NCBI GenBank assembly: GCA_963820795.1
Contig: CAWGBJ010000010.1
Span: 434,001 to 498,000 of the forward strand
DNA: 64,000 nucleotides
Direction: 5' to 3'
Source: Roseiarcus sp963820795
Lineage (GTDB): Bacteria; Pseudomonadota; Alphaproteobacteria; Rhizobiales; Beijerinckiaceae
The notes beneath the pieces were generated by a model. That model was not told where the DNA came from, did no database searches, and saw only the letters and a list, made by a program, of their open reading frames with translations. Position numbers and translations under genes: made by a program. Positions 1 to 9,187 of this stretch are shown here, one piece after another (the stretch's first letter is position 1; every line of letters starts with the position of its first letter).

Positions 1-66
1 GGTAGTCCTGTTCGATCGGCCCCGCGAGCCCTCAGCTGCGTGCATTGTCTAAATTTGCAACGTTGA

Positions 67-366
67 GTGACAGAGCGCCCCAAAACCTTCTTTTATGCGC
101 GTCCGTCCTGCATGATCTTCCTTGCTGATTCGCGCTTGGCCGGGACGAGAAGGGAGGGCGAGATTTTGCGTGAAACGGAGTTACTGCGCGAAATCAGACA
201 AAAGCTTGAGCAGGCGCGCGCTTTGGCGGCTGAGATTGGTGGCTTCAACATTTACTACATGATCGACATCGCGCTGCTCGAGACGAATGAGCTGCTGTAC
301 AGGAACGCCGCGGTCCAGGTGGAGTTCCGTGCTGCTGCGGCCGGTCAGGAACGAAAAGATCATTAG
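67..366 (+). CDS. small hypothetical protein
   Basis: Product not recognised. The frame opens with GTG and gives 99 residues; an in-frame ATG at 112 would give a shorter protein beginning MIFLADSR and is equally plausible, since neither start has a strong ribosome binding site. The middle is rich in Glu, Arg, Leu and Ala (around LLREIRQKLEQARALA) and looks helical or coiled-coil. It is followed by a short hydrophobic stretch (YYMIDIALLE), too short for a membrane segment. No signal peptide is visible. It stands alone, followed by 500 bases without a convincing gene. Coding status is inferred from length and composition only. Confidence 0.4.
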   Translation: MTERPKTFFYARPSCMIFLADSRLAGTRREGEILRETELLREIRQKLEQARALAAEIGGFNIYYMIDIALLETNELLYRNAAVQVEFRAAAAGQERKDH

Positions 367-580
367 ATACCAAAGCGTTCTCTCTGGATACGAATGTCTT
401 GCTTGAACAAGGACGGCGATCGGTCCTGACCCGTCCGCCGATCGCGGCTCAAGGGCGCACGTCACGCTGGGTTACCTTCTTACACCTAAAAATTCATAGA
501 CTTCAATGGATTTGTTCGTGCACCGGATGAAGTAGGCCTCGCTGGATACGCCCGCGACCCAGGCGCGAAATTCCTTGGCG

Positions 581-655
581 GCGCGAAAATTCCCGGCGCA
601 CTCCTGCCCGGGCGAAATACATTCCCCGGGCGCCTGCGCAGGAAATTTTGGCGCA
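581..655. repeat. 75-base imperfect inverted repeat (hairpin)
   Basis: The two arms of about 30 bases pair around a short centre. The left arm starts GCGCGAAAATTCCCGGCGCA and the right arm, read on the other strand, starts GCGCCAAAATTTCCTGCGCA; both then reach GCCCGGG. Only a few mismatches interrupt the stem. No T-tract follows on either strand, so it is not a simple terminator. It could be a REP-like dispersed element or a structured RNA; a search for further genomic copies would separate these. Confidence 0.55.
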
Positions 656-728
656 AGACCTCGAGCCGAAGGACTTTGCAGCGAGGATTTTCTCCAAAAA
701 GACCCAGTTTCCTATGAGATCCGCTACC

Positions 729-748
729 CTCAGGGAAATTTCCCTGAG
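729..748. promoter_or_regulatory. perfect 20-base palindrome
   Basis: CTCAGGGAAATTTCCCTGAG is fully self-complementary. It lies about 120 bases upstream of the small gene at 870 and near the 581-655 hairpin. Perfect dyads of this length often bind dimeric repressors, but no cognate regulator is evident nearby. The operator role is inference. Confidence 0.4.
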
Positions 749-869
749 CCGCAGCGAACGGTATAGTGCGCCGCAGCAATATTTCTTGTGCGTCGCAACA
801 TCCTGTGCTAGGAACCGCGCTGGTCTAGGGACGCACCGCTCGCGAAGCGGAAGACCCGACGGAGAACCG

Positions 870-1037
870 ATGCAGCATTTCAACCTGCAGAACCGCCATG
901 CCATAAAGGACATGAAGCCGGGCACATGGGCCACGGTTCACTTCCGCGATTTCGAGACGTTCAGCGAACTGTCGAGGAACGGCTTTCATCTCGTCGATAT
1001 GCGCGGCGAGGTCTGGGCCATGCTCCGCACCCAGTGA
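870..1037 (+). CDS. small hypothetical protein (55 aa)
   Basis: A 55-residue product of unknown function. The start is supported by a GGAG sequence about six bases upstream of the ATG. The protein is soluble-looking, with several aromatic and His residues (MQHFNLQNRHAIKDMKPG, then TWATVHFRDFETFSEL) and no signal peptide or membrane segment. The composition looks coding, unlike the shadow frames around it. It ends before the oppositely transcribed frameshifted gene at 1174-1723, so the two converge. No family is recognised; it could be a lineage-specific small protein. Confidence 0.5.
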   Translation: MQHFNLQNRHAIKDMKPGTWATVHFRDFETFSELSRNGFHLVDMRGEVWAMLRTQ

Positions 1038-1173
1038 AGCGGCGTGGCCCAACTCCGCGAGCGCCCGCGCAACGGTACGCGGCGCCCCGCCAAGCGGCTC
1101 GATCGGAGGCCGAGCCGACCTAACTGCCTCCGATCAGGGCGGCCCTTCGCCCCGGTCCGGCGACCCGCCGCCC

Positions 1174-1723
1174 TTATTGCGGCGCCGTCTTGCTCTTGGC
1201 GATCCTGCTCTTCGATGCGCGGTCGCCGGCGGCGTTGGCGTCGGCCTCGCACATGTAGGCGCCCTGCTTGGTCGTGCCGTAGCTGCGCGTGCCGGCCAAA
1301 TGATAGATGTGCGACTTGGTGTTGACCCAGACGACCGTATCGGCCGGGCAGCGGGCCTTCGCCTCGGCTTCCGTGGTGAACTGGCCGGCCCCGGTCGGAG
1401 CGGCAGCGGGGCGCGGGGCGACGGGCGCAGGTTTCGGCAGCGCGGCCTGGACAGGCGCGGGCGCCGGCGCTGCCGCAGGGGCCGGGGCTGCCGCGGGCGG
1501 CGGGAGCCGGGGCTGCGGCGGGCGCCTCGGCCTTCTGCGCCCGGCATGACTTTAGGAACTCCTGCCAGGTCTGACCGTTGGTCGTGTTGTTGGCTTTGGC
1601 TGCCTTCCATTCGGCGCCGCACTCCTTCATCACGCTCTCGGCACGTGCGGCGCCCGCCGTGAGGCCGATGGCGGCGACCAGCAGAACGGCGGAAATCGCG
1701 GCGCTGAACGATCGACTTTTCAT
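1174..1723 (-). pseudogene. exported Ala/Pro-rich hypothetical protein, frameshifted
   Basis: The N-terminus has a Sec signal peptide (MKSRSFSAAISAVLLVAAIG, ending AARA) followed by a conserved-looking block MKECGAEWKAAKANNTTNG. After an Ala/Pro-rich linker the sense continues in another frame as FTTEAEAKARCPADTVVWVN and KSHIYHLAGTRSYGTT, ending in KTAPQ. I recall such two-block secreted proteins as common in Rhizobiales, with unknown function. The span is 3n+1 bases. The frame change falls in the C/G-rich linker near 1515, where one extra C in a GCCGCCCGCGG context explains it. A good ribosome binding site (GAGGGGAG) precedes the ATG. Either a real mutation or a consensus error in difficult sequence. 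Confidence 0.65.
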
Positions 1724-1818
1724 TTTTCAACTCCCCTCAATCTTGCCCGGCCGCCAAAACTGGAGGCGCCGCTTTATCCCCGGCATGCCGCGGTCCCTCT
1801 GAACGGGGCATGAACATT

Positions 1819-3471
1819 TCATAATTCGCATTCGCAGCTTGCGGTCAAGGCTTGCGTCAAGCAAGCTTTGGCTGAGCGGCGTGCCCCGAGTCTACCGAGC
1901 GCTGCGGCGACGGTGTCGCCGAGGGCGCACCCCGCGTCGAGGGACGACCAGCCGCGCTCGGCGACCGGCTCCGCGCGCTGGCGGCGAGCGACGGCTGCGT
2001 CAGCGTCCGAAGCGTCCCCCTGCCGCGCTGCGATGCGGGCAAGCCGCGTTTCGAGTGAAGTTTCCAGGAAGAGACCATCGAAGGCCACGCGGGCTCCGGC
2101 TGCGAGCCCAGCTGCATTCCGGCGTTCGGTCGCGGTCGAAAAGGCGGCGTCGAGCACGACCGCGTGTCCGGCGCTGAGCGCCCGCCTCGCCTTGTCTTCG
2201 ATCCGCCGATAGACCTCGCGGGTCACGTCGGGCGCATAGGCCGAGTCTGGCAGGCGAAACGTCTCCTCGCGCCCGAACATCGACTTGCGCTCAACGTCGC
2301 TGCGCAGCCAGAGCGCCCCGGGGACGCGGCCTATGAGCGGCGCAAGCGCGCCCGCCAGCGCGCTCTTGCCCGCGCCCGACAGGCCGCCGACCGCAACCAG
2401 CTGCGGCGGAACATAACGCAGAAAGCCAGCCGCGCGATCGAAGTAACGGCGCGCGAGCCGAAGCGCTTCGAGGCGCTCGGCGCCCTCGTGCCGGTCCGCG
2501 CCGGCGGCCTCGACCTTGGCGCGAATGGCTGCGCGCAGGCTCAGAAACAAAGGCAGGGCGGCCAGACCGGCCAACGCGTCCGGGGGTTCCGGCTTAAGGT
2601 AGCGGTTGATGAGCCGGTTCGCCGCGCCGCGAAGTCCGCGCTGCTCGAGGTCCATTAAGAGGAAAGCAAGATCGTAGAGCACGTCGCCGCTCGCCACCTC
2701 ATCGGAAAACTCGACGGCGTCGAACAGCGTCGGCTCGCCGTCAATGAGCACGATGTTGCGCAAGTGCAGATCGCCATGGCAACGGCGGACGAAACCTGAG
2801 CGCCCGCGCGCAAGCAGCGTCGGCCGGGCGAGGGCGAAGGCGGCGCGCGCATCGTGGGTCAGTCTGCGCGCCGTCGCGGGCGGAAAGAGCTCGCGCCGCT
2901 CGGCAAACGCCGCGTCGTTCTGTTCGATATAGGTCTCAATGGCCTGCGCCGCCCGCATGCCGTCGCGCAGCGGCGCATGCGCATGCGATCGCCGCACCGC
3001 CAGCCCGAGCCTGTCGACGATCGCATCGGAAATGCCGCCGCGTTCCGCCACCCGGTCGAGCGTCATGGTCTCGTCGAAGCGCCGCATGTGCGTCGCCCAT
3101 TCGACGATCTCGCCCTCCCCGCCGAGCTTGAGCGCGGCGCCCTCGCGGACGATCGGCAGCGCCTCGAGATAGACGCCGGGCGCAGTCTCTCGATTGACGT
3201 CGATTTCGGCCTCGCAAGCCAGGCGGCGCTTTTCGAGCGTCGAGAGGTCCATGAACGGAAACCTCACCGGCCGCTTGACCTTGTAGACATCGGGGCCGGC
3301 GAGAAAGACCGCCGCGTTGGCGGTGTCGATTTGTTTGACAGGCTCGGTCAGCCCATGCGTTCGCGAGTTGGCAAGCAGGCGAAAGACCGGGTCCTGCGGA
3401 TCGGACGTCAACCAGCGCCTCGGACGCAGCTGCGCCGCGCCGCAGCGCCGGACCGGTTCAGTTGTCCGCAA
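1819..3471 (-). CDS. APH-like phosphotransferase / P-loop kinase fusion protein
   Basis: A 550-residue protein with two nucleotide-binding modules. Residues about 50-345 resemble the aminoglycoside/choline phosphotransferase fold, with the catalytic-loop motif HGDLHLRN at 232-239 and a metal-binding-type Asp at 251 in LFDAVEF. Residues about 357-530 form a P-loop kinase-like domain with Walker A GLSGAGKS at 363-370. This architecture is known in proteobacteria as a bifunctional phosphotransferase/ATP-binding protein; its substrate is unknown, and drug resistance should not be assumed. The longest frame starts with TTG and has only a weak GGAG upstream, so the first 25-45 residues are uncertain. 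It is divergent from the MaoC-Ptb gene, sharing a 132-base spacer. Confidence 0.8.
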   Translation of the reverse strand: MRTTEPVRRCGAAQLRPRRWLTSDPQDPVFRLLANSRTHGLTEPVKQIDTANAAVFLAGPDVYKVKRPVRFPFMDLSTLEKRRLACEAEIDVNRETAPGVYLEALPIVREGAALKLGGEGEIVEWATHMRRFDETMTLDRVAERGGISDAIVDRLGLAVRRSHAHAPLRDGMRAAQAIETYIEQNDAAFAERRELFPPATARRLTHDARAAFALARPTLLARGRSGFVRRCHGDLHLRNIVLIDGEPTLFDAVEFSDEVASGDVLYDLAFLLMDLEQRGLRGAANRLINRYLKPEPPDALAGLAALPLFLSLRAAIRAKVEAAGADRHEGAERLEALRLARRYFDRAAGFLRYVPPQLVAVGGLSGAGKSALAGALAPLIGRVPGALWLRSDVERKSMFGREETFRLPDSAYAPDVTREVYRRIEDKARRALSAGHAVVLDAAFSTATERRNAAGLAAGARVAFDGLFLETSLETRLARIAARQGDASDADAAVARRQRAEPVAERGWSSLDAGCALGDTVAAALGRLGARRSAKACLTQALTASCECEL

Positions 3472-3603
3472 CGTTGCACGCTTTCTCCATCGTCTCTGGC
3501 GGCTCGGCCGTCACCTGTCTATAAAGTTTCTCCTCGGGCGGCACGCAAAAATCTGCGGCCGCCCATGCGGCTCCGGCCCCTGCCCCGGGAGAAACTGTCG
3601 AGA

Positions 3604-5004
3604 ATGCGCATGCCTTCGATCGAAAACCGTCCGTTCGATGCGCTGGAAGTCGGCGAGGAGCTTCGGCTCGTTCATACGCTGACTTCTGAGGATTTCTCGC
3701 TTCTGGCGACGCAGGCGGCAACGATCGGGGCGGGCATTATCGATCCGGCCTCGGCGGCGACGCGCGTCTTTGCCGCCGATGCGGCGCAAACGGGATGGGC
3801 AGGCGCGCTGATGAGCGCGCTGATCGCCGGCCGCCTCCCGGGCGCGGGCTCCAGGCTCGTCCGGCAGACGATCGAGACGCTGGGCCCGGCGGAGCCCGGC
3901 GACGTCTTGACGGTCGCGGCCAAGGTGATGGCCAAGGCGCCTGAAGGGCGGCGAATAACCCTGGAAGCGCGAGCAACCAACCAGCATGGCGAACTGGCGA
4001 TGGCCGCCTCGGCGGAAATCGTCGCGCCAAAGAAAACCATCATCGCCGAACCGCGCGGGGACTTCGTCGAGCAGATGCGGGAGAAGGGCCGGCGCTACAG
4101 AATGCTGATCGAGCGCGCCCGCGATCTGACGCCCCTCAAGACCGCAGTCGTGCACCCGGTCGACGAAGCATCGCTGACCGGCGCCATCGAGGCCGCACGC
4201 GAGAACCTGATCGAGCCGGTCTTGGTCGGTCCGGAAGCGAAGATCCGCCGTGCGGCCGAGGCGTCCAATATCGACATCGGCCGTTACCGAATCGTACCGA
4301 CTGAGCACAGTCACGCGGCGGCCGACAAGGCGGTGGCGATGGCGCGGGCCGCCGAGGTCGAAGCGCTCATGAAGGGGGCGCTGCATACGGACGAATTGAT
4401 GCACGCCGTTGTCGCGACCGAGACCGGCCTGAGGACCGCGAGGCGCATCAGCCATGTCTTTGCCATTGATGCGCCGGCCTATCCGAGGCCGCTCTTCATC
4501 ACTGACGCCGCCGTCACCATCTATCCGACGCTGATCGATAAGCGCGACATTGTGCAGAACGCCATCGACCTCGTCGTCGCCCTCGGCATCGTCACGCCGC
4601 GGGTCGCCATCCTCTCCGCGGTCGAGACCGTTTCTCCCGACATCCGGTCGACCATCGACGCCGCGGCGCTCTGCAAGATGGCCGACCGCGGCCAGATCAC
4701 CGGCGGCATTCTCGATGGGCCGCTCGCCTTCGACAACGCGGTCTCCTCGGAGGCGGCACACACCAAACGGATCGTATCGCCGGTCGCCGGACAAGCGGAC
4801 ATCCTCCTGGTTCCCGACCTCGAGGCCGGCAACATGCTGGCCAAGCAGCTGGTCTATCTGGCGGACGCGGAAATGGCCGGCATCGTGGTCGGCGCGCGGG
4901 TTCCCATCATGCTGACGAGCCGCGCCGACAACACCATCGCCCGCCTCGGCTCCTGCGCCATCGCGCTGATCCTCGCCCGCCACCGGGAAACACGGAGCGC
5001 TTGA
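3604..5004 (+). CDS. bifunctional enoyl-CoA hydratase / phosphate acyltransferase (MaoC-Ptb fusion)
   Basis: A 466-residue fusion. Residues about 10-150 form a MaoC-like hotdog domain of the (R)-specific enoyl-CoA hydratase type; residues about 155-466 are a phosphate acetyl/butyryltransferase domain (from ERARDLTPLKTAVVHP, with DGPLAFDNAVS and LVPDLEAGNMLAKQL characteristic of the family). It would link acyl-CoA hydration with acyl-phosphate formation in short-chain acyl-CoA metabolism. The ATG at 3604 is chosen because the MaoC domain begins directly after it; a second ATG lies at 3610 and an upstream one at 3565. The PPK2 gene follows in the same direction about 110 bases later. No acetate kinase is visible in the window. 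Confidence 0.88.
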   Translation: MRMPSIENRPFDALEVGEELRLVHTLTSEDFSLLATQAATIGAGIIDPASAATRVFAADAAQTGWAGALMSALIAGRLPGAGSRLVRQTIETLGPAEPGDVLTVAAKVMAKAPEGRRITLEARATNQHGELAMAASAEIVAPKKTIIAEPRGDFVEQMREKGRRYRMLIERARDLTPLKTAVVHPVDEASLTGAIEAARENLIEPVLVGPEAKIRRAAEASNIDIGRYRIVPTEHSHAAADKAVAMARAAEVEALMKGALHTDELMHAVVATETGLRTARRISHVFAIDAPAYPRPLFITDAAVTIYPTLIDKRDIVQNAIDLVVALGIVTPRVAILSAVETVSPDIRSTIDAAALCKMADRGQITGGILDGPLAFDNAVSSEAAHTKRIVSPVAGQADILLVPDLEAGNMLAKQLVYLADAEMAGIVVGARVPIMLTSRADNTIARLGSCAIALILARHRETRSA

Positions 5005-5111
5005 CCCGCACGCGCGGCGTCTCTTTGTCGCAGCATTGTCATCTGTGTCATTGAGATTCGCCCGCCACGCTCTTTGGGGTGGGCGACGGCAAAGCGAGGC
5101 ATGAAAGACCC

Positions 5112-6059
5112 ATGAGCGCGACAAAGGACGGCTCGATCAGCGCGATGCAGCAACGCGTCAACGCAGAGATCCAGGACAATCTCGACGAGGACCTGGAGCT
5201 CGAACTGGAAGACAGCGAGCTTGCCGACCTCCTGGCCGACGGCCATGAGCTGCCGGAAAAGGGCGCCTTCCCCCGGCGGCTCTATTTCAAGGAGCTCCTG
5301 CGCCTGCAGCGCGAGCTGATCAAGCTTCAGGATTGGGTCGTCGCCAAAAAGCTGAAGTTGGTCGTGATCTTCGAGGGCCGCGATTCGGCGGGCAAGGGCG
5401 GCGCCATCAAGCGCGTTACGCAGCGGCTGAATCCGCGCGTTTGCCGGGCGGTCGCCCTCCCGGCGCCGACGGAGCGCGAGCGCGGCCAGTGGTATTTCCA
5501 GCGCTACGTGTCGCATCTCCCGGCCGGCGGCGAGATCGTGCTATTCGACCGCAGCTGGTACAATCGCGCCGGCGTCGAAAAGGTGATGGGCTTCTGCACC
5601 GACGAGGAATACGAGGACTTCTTCCAGTCGGTTCCAGACTTCGAGCGTCTCATCGTTCGCTCGGGGATCATTCTGGTCAAATACTGGTTCTCGATCACCG
5701 ACGACGAGCAGAACCTACGCTTCCTCATGCGGATAAACGACCCCCTGAAGCAATGGAAGCTCTCGCCGATGGACCTCGAGTCGCGCCGGCGCTGGGAAGC
5801 CTACACCAAGGCCAAGGAGACGATGCTCGAGCGCACGCATATTCCGGAAGCGCCGTGGTGGGTCGTCGAGGCGGTCGACAAGAAACGCGCGCGCCTCAAC
5901 TGCATCGCCCATCTCCTGACGCAGGTCCCCTACCAGGAGGTACCGCACGAGAAGCCGATCCTGCCAGCGCGTGTCCACAGCCCCGAGTACCACCGCATGC
6001 CGACGCCGCCGGACATGATCGTCCCGGATCACTACGCGAGCCTCGTTGGGAGCCTGTGA
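5112..6059 (+). CDS. ppk2: polyphosphate kinase 2
   Basis: PPK2 enzymes transfer phosphate between polyphosphate and nucleotides, typically making GTP or ATP from the diphosphate. The 315-residue protein has the family Walker A (EGRDSAGKGG, 88-97), the Walker B-type DRSWYNR block, and the C-terminal part around LSPMDLESRRRWEAYTKAKE. A single PPK2 domain of this length is typical of the class using nucleoside diphosphates. The N-terminal 50 residues are acidic (DNLDEDLELELEDSELADLL). The start is set at MSATKDG. A longer frame would begin 33 bases earlier but adds no family sequence. Its position behind MaoC-Ptb suggests a shared link to high-energy phosphate metabolism. Confidence 0.92.
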   Translation: MSATKDGSISAMQQRVNAEIQDNLDEDLELELEDSELADLLADGHELPEKGAFPRRLYFKELLRLQRELIKLQDWVVAKKLKLVVIFEGRDSAGKGGAIKRVTQRLNPRVCRAVALPAPTERERGQWYFQRYVSHLPAGGEIVLFDRSWYNRAGVEKVMGFCTDEEYEDFFQSVPDFERLIVRSGIILVKYWFSITDDEQNLRFLMRINDPLKQWKLSPMDLESRRRWEAYTKAKETMLERTHIPEAPWWVVEAVDKKRARLNCIAHLLTQVPYQEVPHEKPILPARVHSPEYHRMPTPPDMIVPDHYASLVGSL

Positions 6060-6328
6060 AAGAGCCGCGGACGGTTATGCCCGCCCAAATTTTGCGAGGA
6101 TGCGACGTGAGGTCCCCGCGCCTTTCCTCCTGCCTGAATGATCGACTGCTCCGCAAACCCGTACCGTAAACTCAAGCCGAGACCGAAATACGCAGCGGTC
6201 GCCGTGTCGTTCTACTCCAGTTTTGCCCGGGCTCGCTCGAACGACCCAACGTTGCCGGTGATCGCAAGACGAACCCGCAGGCCCCGGCAGCTCGGGCTTC
6301 GGGACCCTCGCCATCTCGCCGCCGGCGC

Positions 6329-8216
6329 CTAAATCTCGATCTCCCGACCGATCTCGACCACCTGATCGCGCGGCAATTCAAGATAATCGCTGATGCGGGC
6401 CGCGTTGCGGCCCATCGCCGCGAACAGGGCCTCCTGCCAACGCGGCATGAGCCCCTTTCCTTCCTCGGCCGCAACGATCGTCTCGGCTCCGAGATAATAG
6501 GTGACGTCGTCGAGGTCGATACCCACCCCTTGCATCTTGCATTGGGCCAGGATGCGGGGAATGTCCGGATGCTCCATAAAGCCGAGCTTCACTTCCCCGC
6601 GCCAGAAATGGTCGCCCTCGCGCATCACCGTCAACCGCTCTTCGGGATCGACCCTGGGCACGGAGACGACCGTCAGCGTCAGCGTCAGCGCGTTCTCATG
6701 CAGCGCGCGGTTGTGGCGCACGTGCCAGTCGAGGACCGGGGGGGTCTGCTCCTTGGCGCGGGTGAAGAACACGGCCGAGCCGGGCACGCGCGCGACCTTG
6801 CCGGACTTTAGGAGCGCGATAAACGTCGAAAGCGGCGTCACTTCGGACTCGACGCGTTTCTGCACCGCCGTCGAGCCTCGGTGCCAGATCCACATCACGC
6901 TATAGACGATGGAGGCAAGCAGCAGCGGGACCCAGCCGCCCTCCATCACCTTCGCCAAATTGGCCACGAGGAAGCTGCCGTCGATGAGGAAGAACAATCC
7001 CGCGACCGCTCCTGCCGCGGCGACCGGCCAGTTCCAGATCTCCCGCATGGCGATGAAGAGGAGCACGCTCGTCATCAGCATGGTCGCCGAGACCGCGATG
7101 CCGTAAGCGGCGGCTAGGTTGTCGGACTTGCCGAAACCGATCGTGAGGCCAAGCGTGACGATCATCAAAAGCCAGTTCACCGTGCCGACATAGATCTGGC
7201 CATAGCCCTCTTCAGACGTCTGCTTGATGGTCATGCGGGGGAGCCAGCCGAGCTGGATCGCCTGGCGCGTCATCGAATAGGCGCCAGTGATGATCGACTG
7301 GCTCGCGATGACCGTCGCAACCGTCGCCAGCACGATCAGCGGCGTCAACAACGGCCCAGGACAAAGCCGGTAGAAGATATTGCCTTGGGTCGGCGCGCCT
7401 GCGAGCACGATCGCCGCCTGGCCGGCATAGTTGAGAATGAGCGCCGGGAAAACGACAAGGCTCCAAGAGATGCGGATCGGCCTCGGGCCGAAATGGCCCA
7501 TGTCGGCATACAACGCTTCGGCGCCGGTGACGCAAAAGAACACACCGCCGAGCACGAGGAAGCCTTGGAAGCCGCCGCGCATTAGGTAATCGAGGCCGTA
7601 GAGCGGATTGATCGCCAGCCAGACCTGCGGATGCTGCGCGATGCCGTAGAGGCCAAGGACCGCGATGATGACGAACCACGCGAGCATGATCGGACCGAAG
7701 GCGCGACCGATGGCGGCCGTACCGAACGGTTGCACCGCGAACAGCCCAATGAGGATCACAGTCGCGGACGGCAGCACGTAGGTCTGCAACGTCGGCGCGA
7801 TCTGCTGAACGCCCTCGATGGCTGAGAGAACGGAGATGGCGGGCGTGATGGCGCCGTCGCCGTAGATCAGCGCGGCGCCGAACAGGCCGACTGCGATGAT
7901 GATCGGTCGCCGATGTTTCTTGACGCCGAGCAAGGTCATCAGCGCGACGATGCCGCCCTCCCCGTCGTTGATCCACTCGCATGGCGATGTTGACGTATTT
8001 GACGGTCGTGATGAGCAATAGGGTCCAGACGATGAGCGAAAGCGCGCCGAGAACCGCCGACGGATCGGGATGCGGGCCGGTGTAGTCGAGCACGGTTTTG
8101 AGCGTGTAAAGCGGGCTCGTGCCGATGTCGCCGAACACCACGCCGAGCGCGGCGAGGCCGGCGCGCGCGAAGCGTCCGGTTGAGTTTGCCGGCGCGCCGA
8201 TCGACTGGTTCGACAT
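6329..8216 (-). pseudogene. kup: Kup potassium uptake protein, single frameshift
   Basis: Kup is a low-affinity proton-coupled K+ symporter of the inner membrane. The N-terminal part (MSNQSIGAPANSTGRFA, then VVFGDIGTSPLYTLKTVL) is in one frame up to YVNIAMRVD, and the rest (NDGEGGIVALMTLLG onward, many membrane helices and a cytoplasmic tail ending EIGREIEI) is in the next. The join lies near 7970, where GTGGATCAACGAC appears to hold one base too many. The total span is 3n+1 and would give about 628 residues, normal for Kup. All family blocks are present, so a single mutation or consensus error is the only visible defect. A GAGGG site precedes the ATG. Confidence 0.9.
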
Positions 8217-8509
8217 ACCGTTTTTCCCTCTGGACAGGCGCGCGTCCGCCGTCGCCGCCAATAGCCCAATAAGCCTCGAGTGAAACAAACGCTTGACGTC
8301 GACGCCTCACGCTCATGAAGGCAGACAATCAGCCGCAGTCCGTTCCGCAACGGCACGGTAAACCGCAGGTAAAGCAAACCCATTGTCAAGATTAAGAAAA
8401 TTGCCAGAACCGATACCCTTCCGATCGATAAAATTCGACGGAATTTTTTCTGCCCTCGCCAAGCGGAAGCCCGCGATGCTGCTTCATCGAACGGCAGCAG
8501 GCGCGGATC

Positions 8510-9142
8510 ATGTTCAAGCGGCTCTTCAGTTTCGTCGTCGCAGCGACGGTTCTCGGCCTCGCCTGGAACAGTTTCGGCGAAGCCTCGGAGCAGGGCCTGC
8601 CACGAGCGAGCTCAGCGCCGGTCGGGCCCGAAACCGCGATCCCCTACGGCTGGGTCGACTTCTGCCACCGCCATGCGGAAGAATGCACTCTCGGCAAGCT
8701 CGATCCCCTCGACGTCCGCCTGACCCAGCGGGTGTGGAAGACGCTAAATGAAATCAACACTTTCGCCAACGCCGCGATCCAGCCTGTCAGCAATTTCGAC
8801 CATTGGGGTACGATGCTCGATCATTGGGACTACCCCGTCGACGGCAAGGGCGACTGCAAAATCTATGCCCTGTTCAAGCGCAAGCTCCTGATCGAGCGCG
8901 GCTTTCCCCGGCAGGCGCTGCTGATGACGATCGTCCGCGACCTCAACGGCGAGGGCCACGCGATCCTGACCGTCAAGACCGACCGCGGCGACTTCGTACT
9001 CGACAACTTATCCCGGGACGTCCGCCCCTGGAACGCCACGGGTTATCAGTTCTTCAAACGTCAGGCGCAGGACGACCCGAACGTCTGGCTGAGTCTCGGT
9101 GGCGCGACCGGCGCGGCGCCGGTCGACGCGGCGACGAACTAA
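8510..9142 (+). CDS. bacterial transglutaminase-like cysteine proteinase (BTLCP), exported
   Basis: A 210-residue protein of the BTLCP family (DUF920 / peptidase C93), common in alphaproteobacteria. A Sec signal peptide (MFKRLFSFVVAATVLGLAWN) is followed by the papain-like catalytic triad: Cys116 in GKGDCKIYA, His150 in GEGHAILTV and Asp165 in FVLDN. Relatives such as LapG cleave surface adhesins in the periplasm, but no LapD-like receptor or large adhesin is seen here, so the substrate is unknown. It is divergent from kup with about 290 bases between. The length and triad are complete, so it is probably active. Confidence 0.88.
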   Translation: MFKRLFSFVVAATVLGLAWNSFGEASEQGLPRASSAPVGPETAIPYGWVDFCHRHAEECTLGKLDPLDVRLTQRVWKTLNEINTFANAAIQPVSNFDHWGTMLDHWDYPVDGKGDCKIYALFKRKLLIERGFPRQALLMTIVRDLNGEGHAILTVKTDRGDFVLDNLSRDVRPWNATGYQFFKRQAQDDPNVWLSLGGATGAAPVDAATN

Positions 9143-9187
9143 GCGGGCCAGGCGCCCCAAGCGCTGCGCGAAGTCAACGTCTGCCGG

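Larger units (their letters stand above)
367..869. other. intergenic region rich in inverted repeats
   Basis: About 500 bases with no convincing gene. Short reading frames on both strands lack ribosome binding sites and recognisable protein. The region carries a long hairpin (581-655) and a perfect 20-base palindrome (729-748), listed separately, so it is better read as regulatory, repetitive or RNA-encoding DNA. Confidence 0.5.

Noticed and set aside
1819..3471. Aminoglycoside resistance gene
   Set aside because: The phosphotransferase motif HGDLHLRN is shared by many unrelated kinases; fusion to a P-loop kinase fits a housekeeping-type family of unknown substrate.
3511..5124. Long minus-strand reading frame (537 codons) opposite MaoC-Ptb
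   Set aside because: It is exactly antisense to a clear enzyme, has an Arg/Asp/Gly-rich composition typical of shadow frames in GC-rich DNA, and has no family motifs.
7940..8000. Programmed frameshifting in kup
   Set aside because: No slippery heptamer or downstream structure stands out, Kup is not known to use recoding, and many other genes here carry similar breaks.
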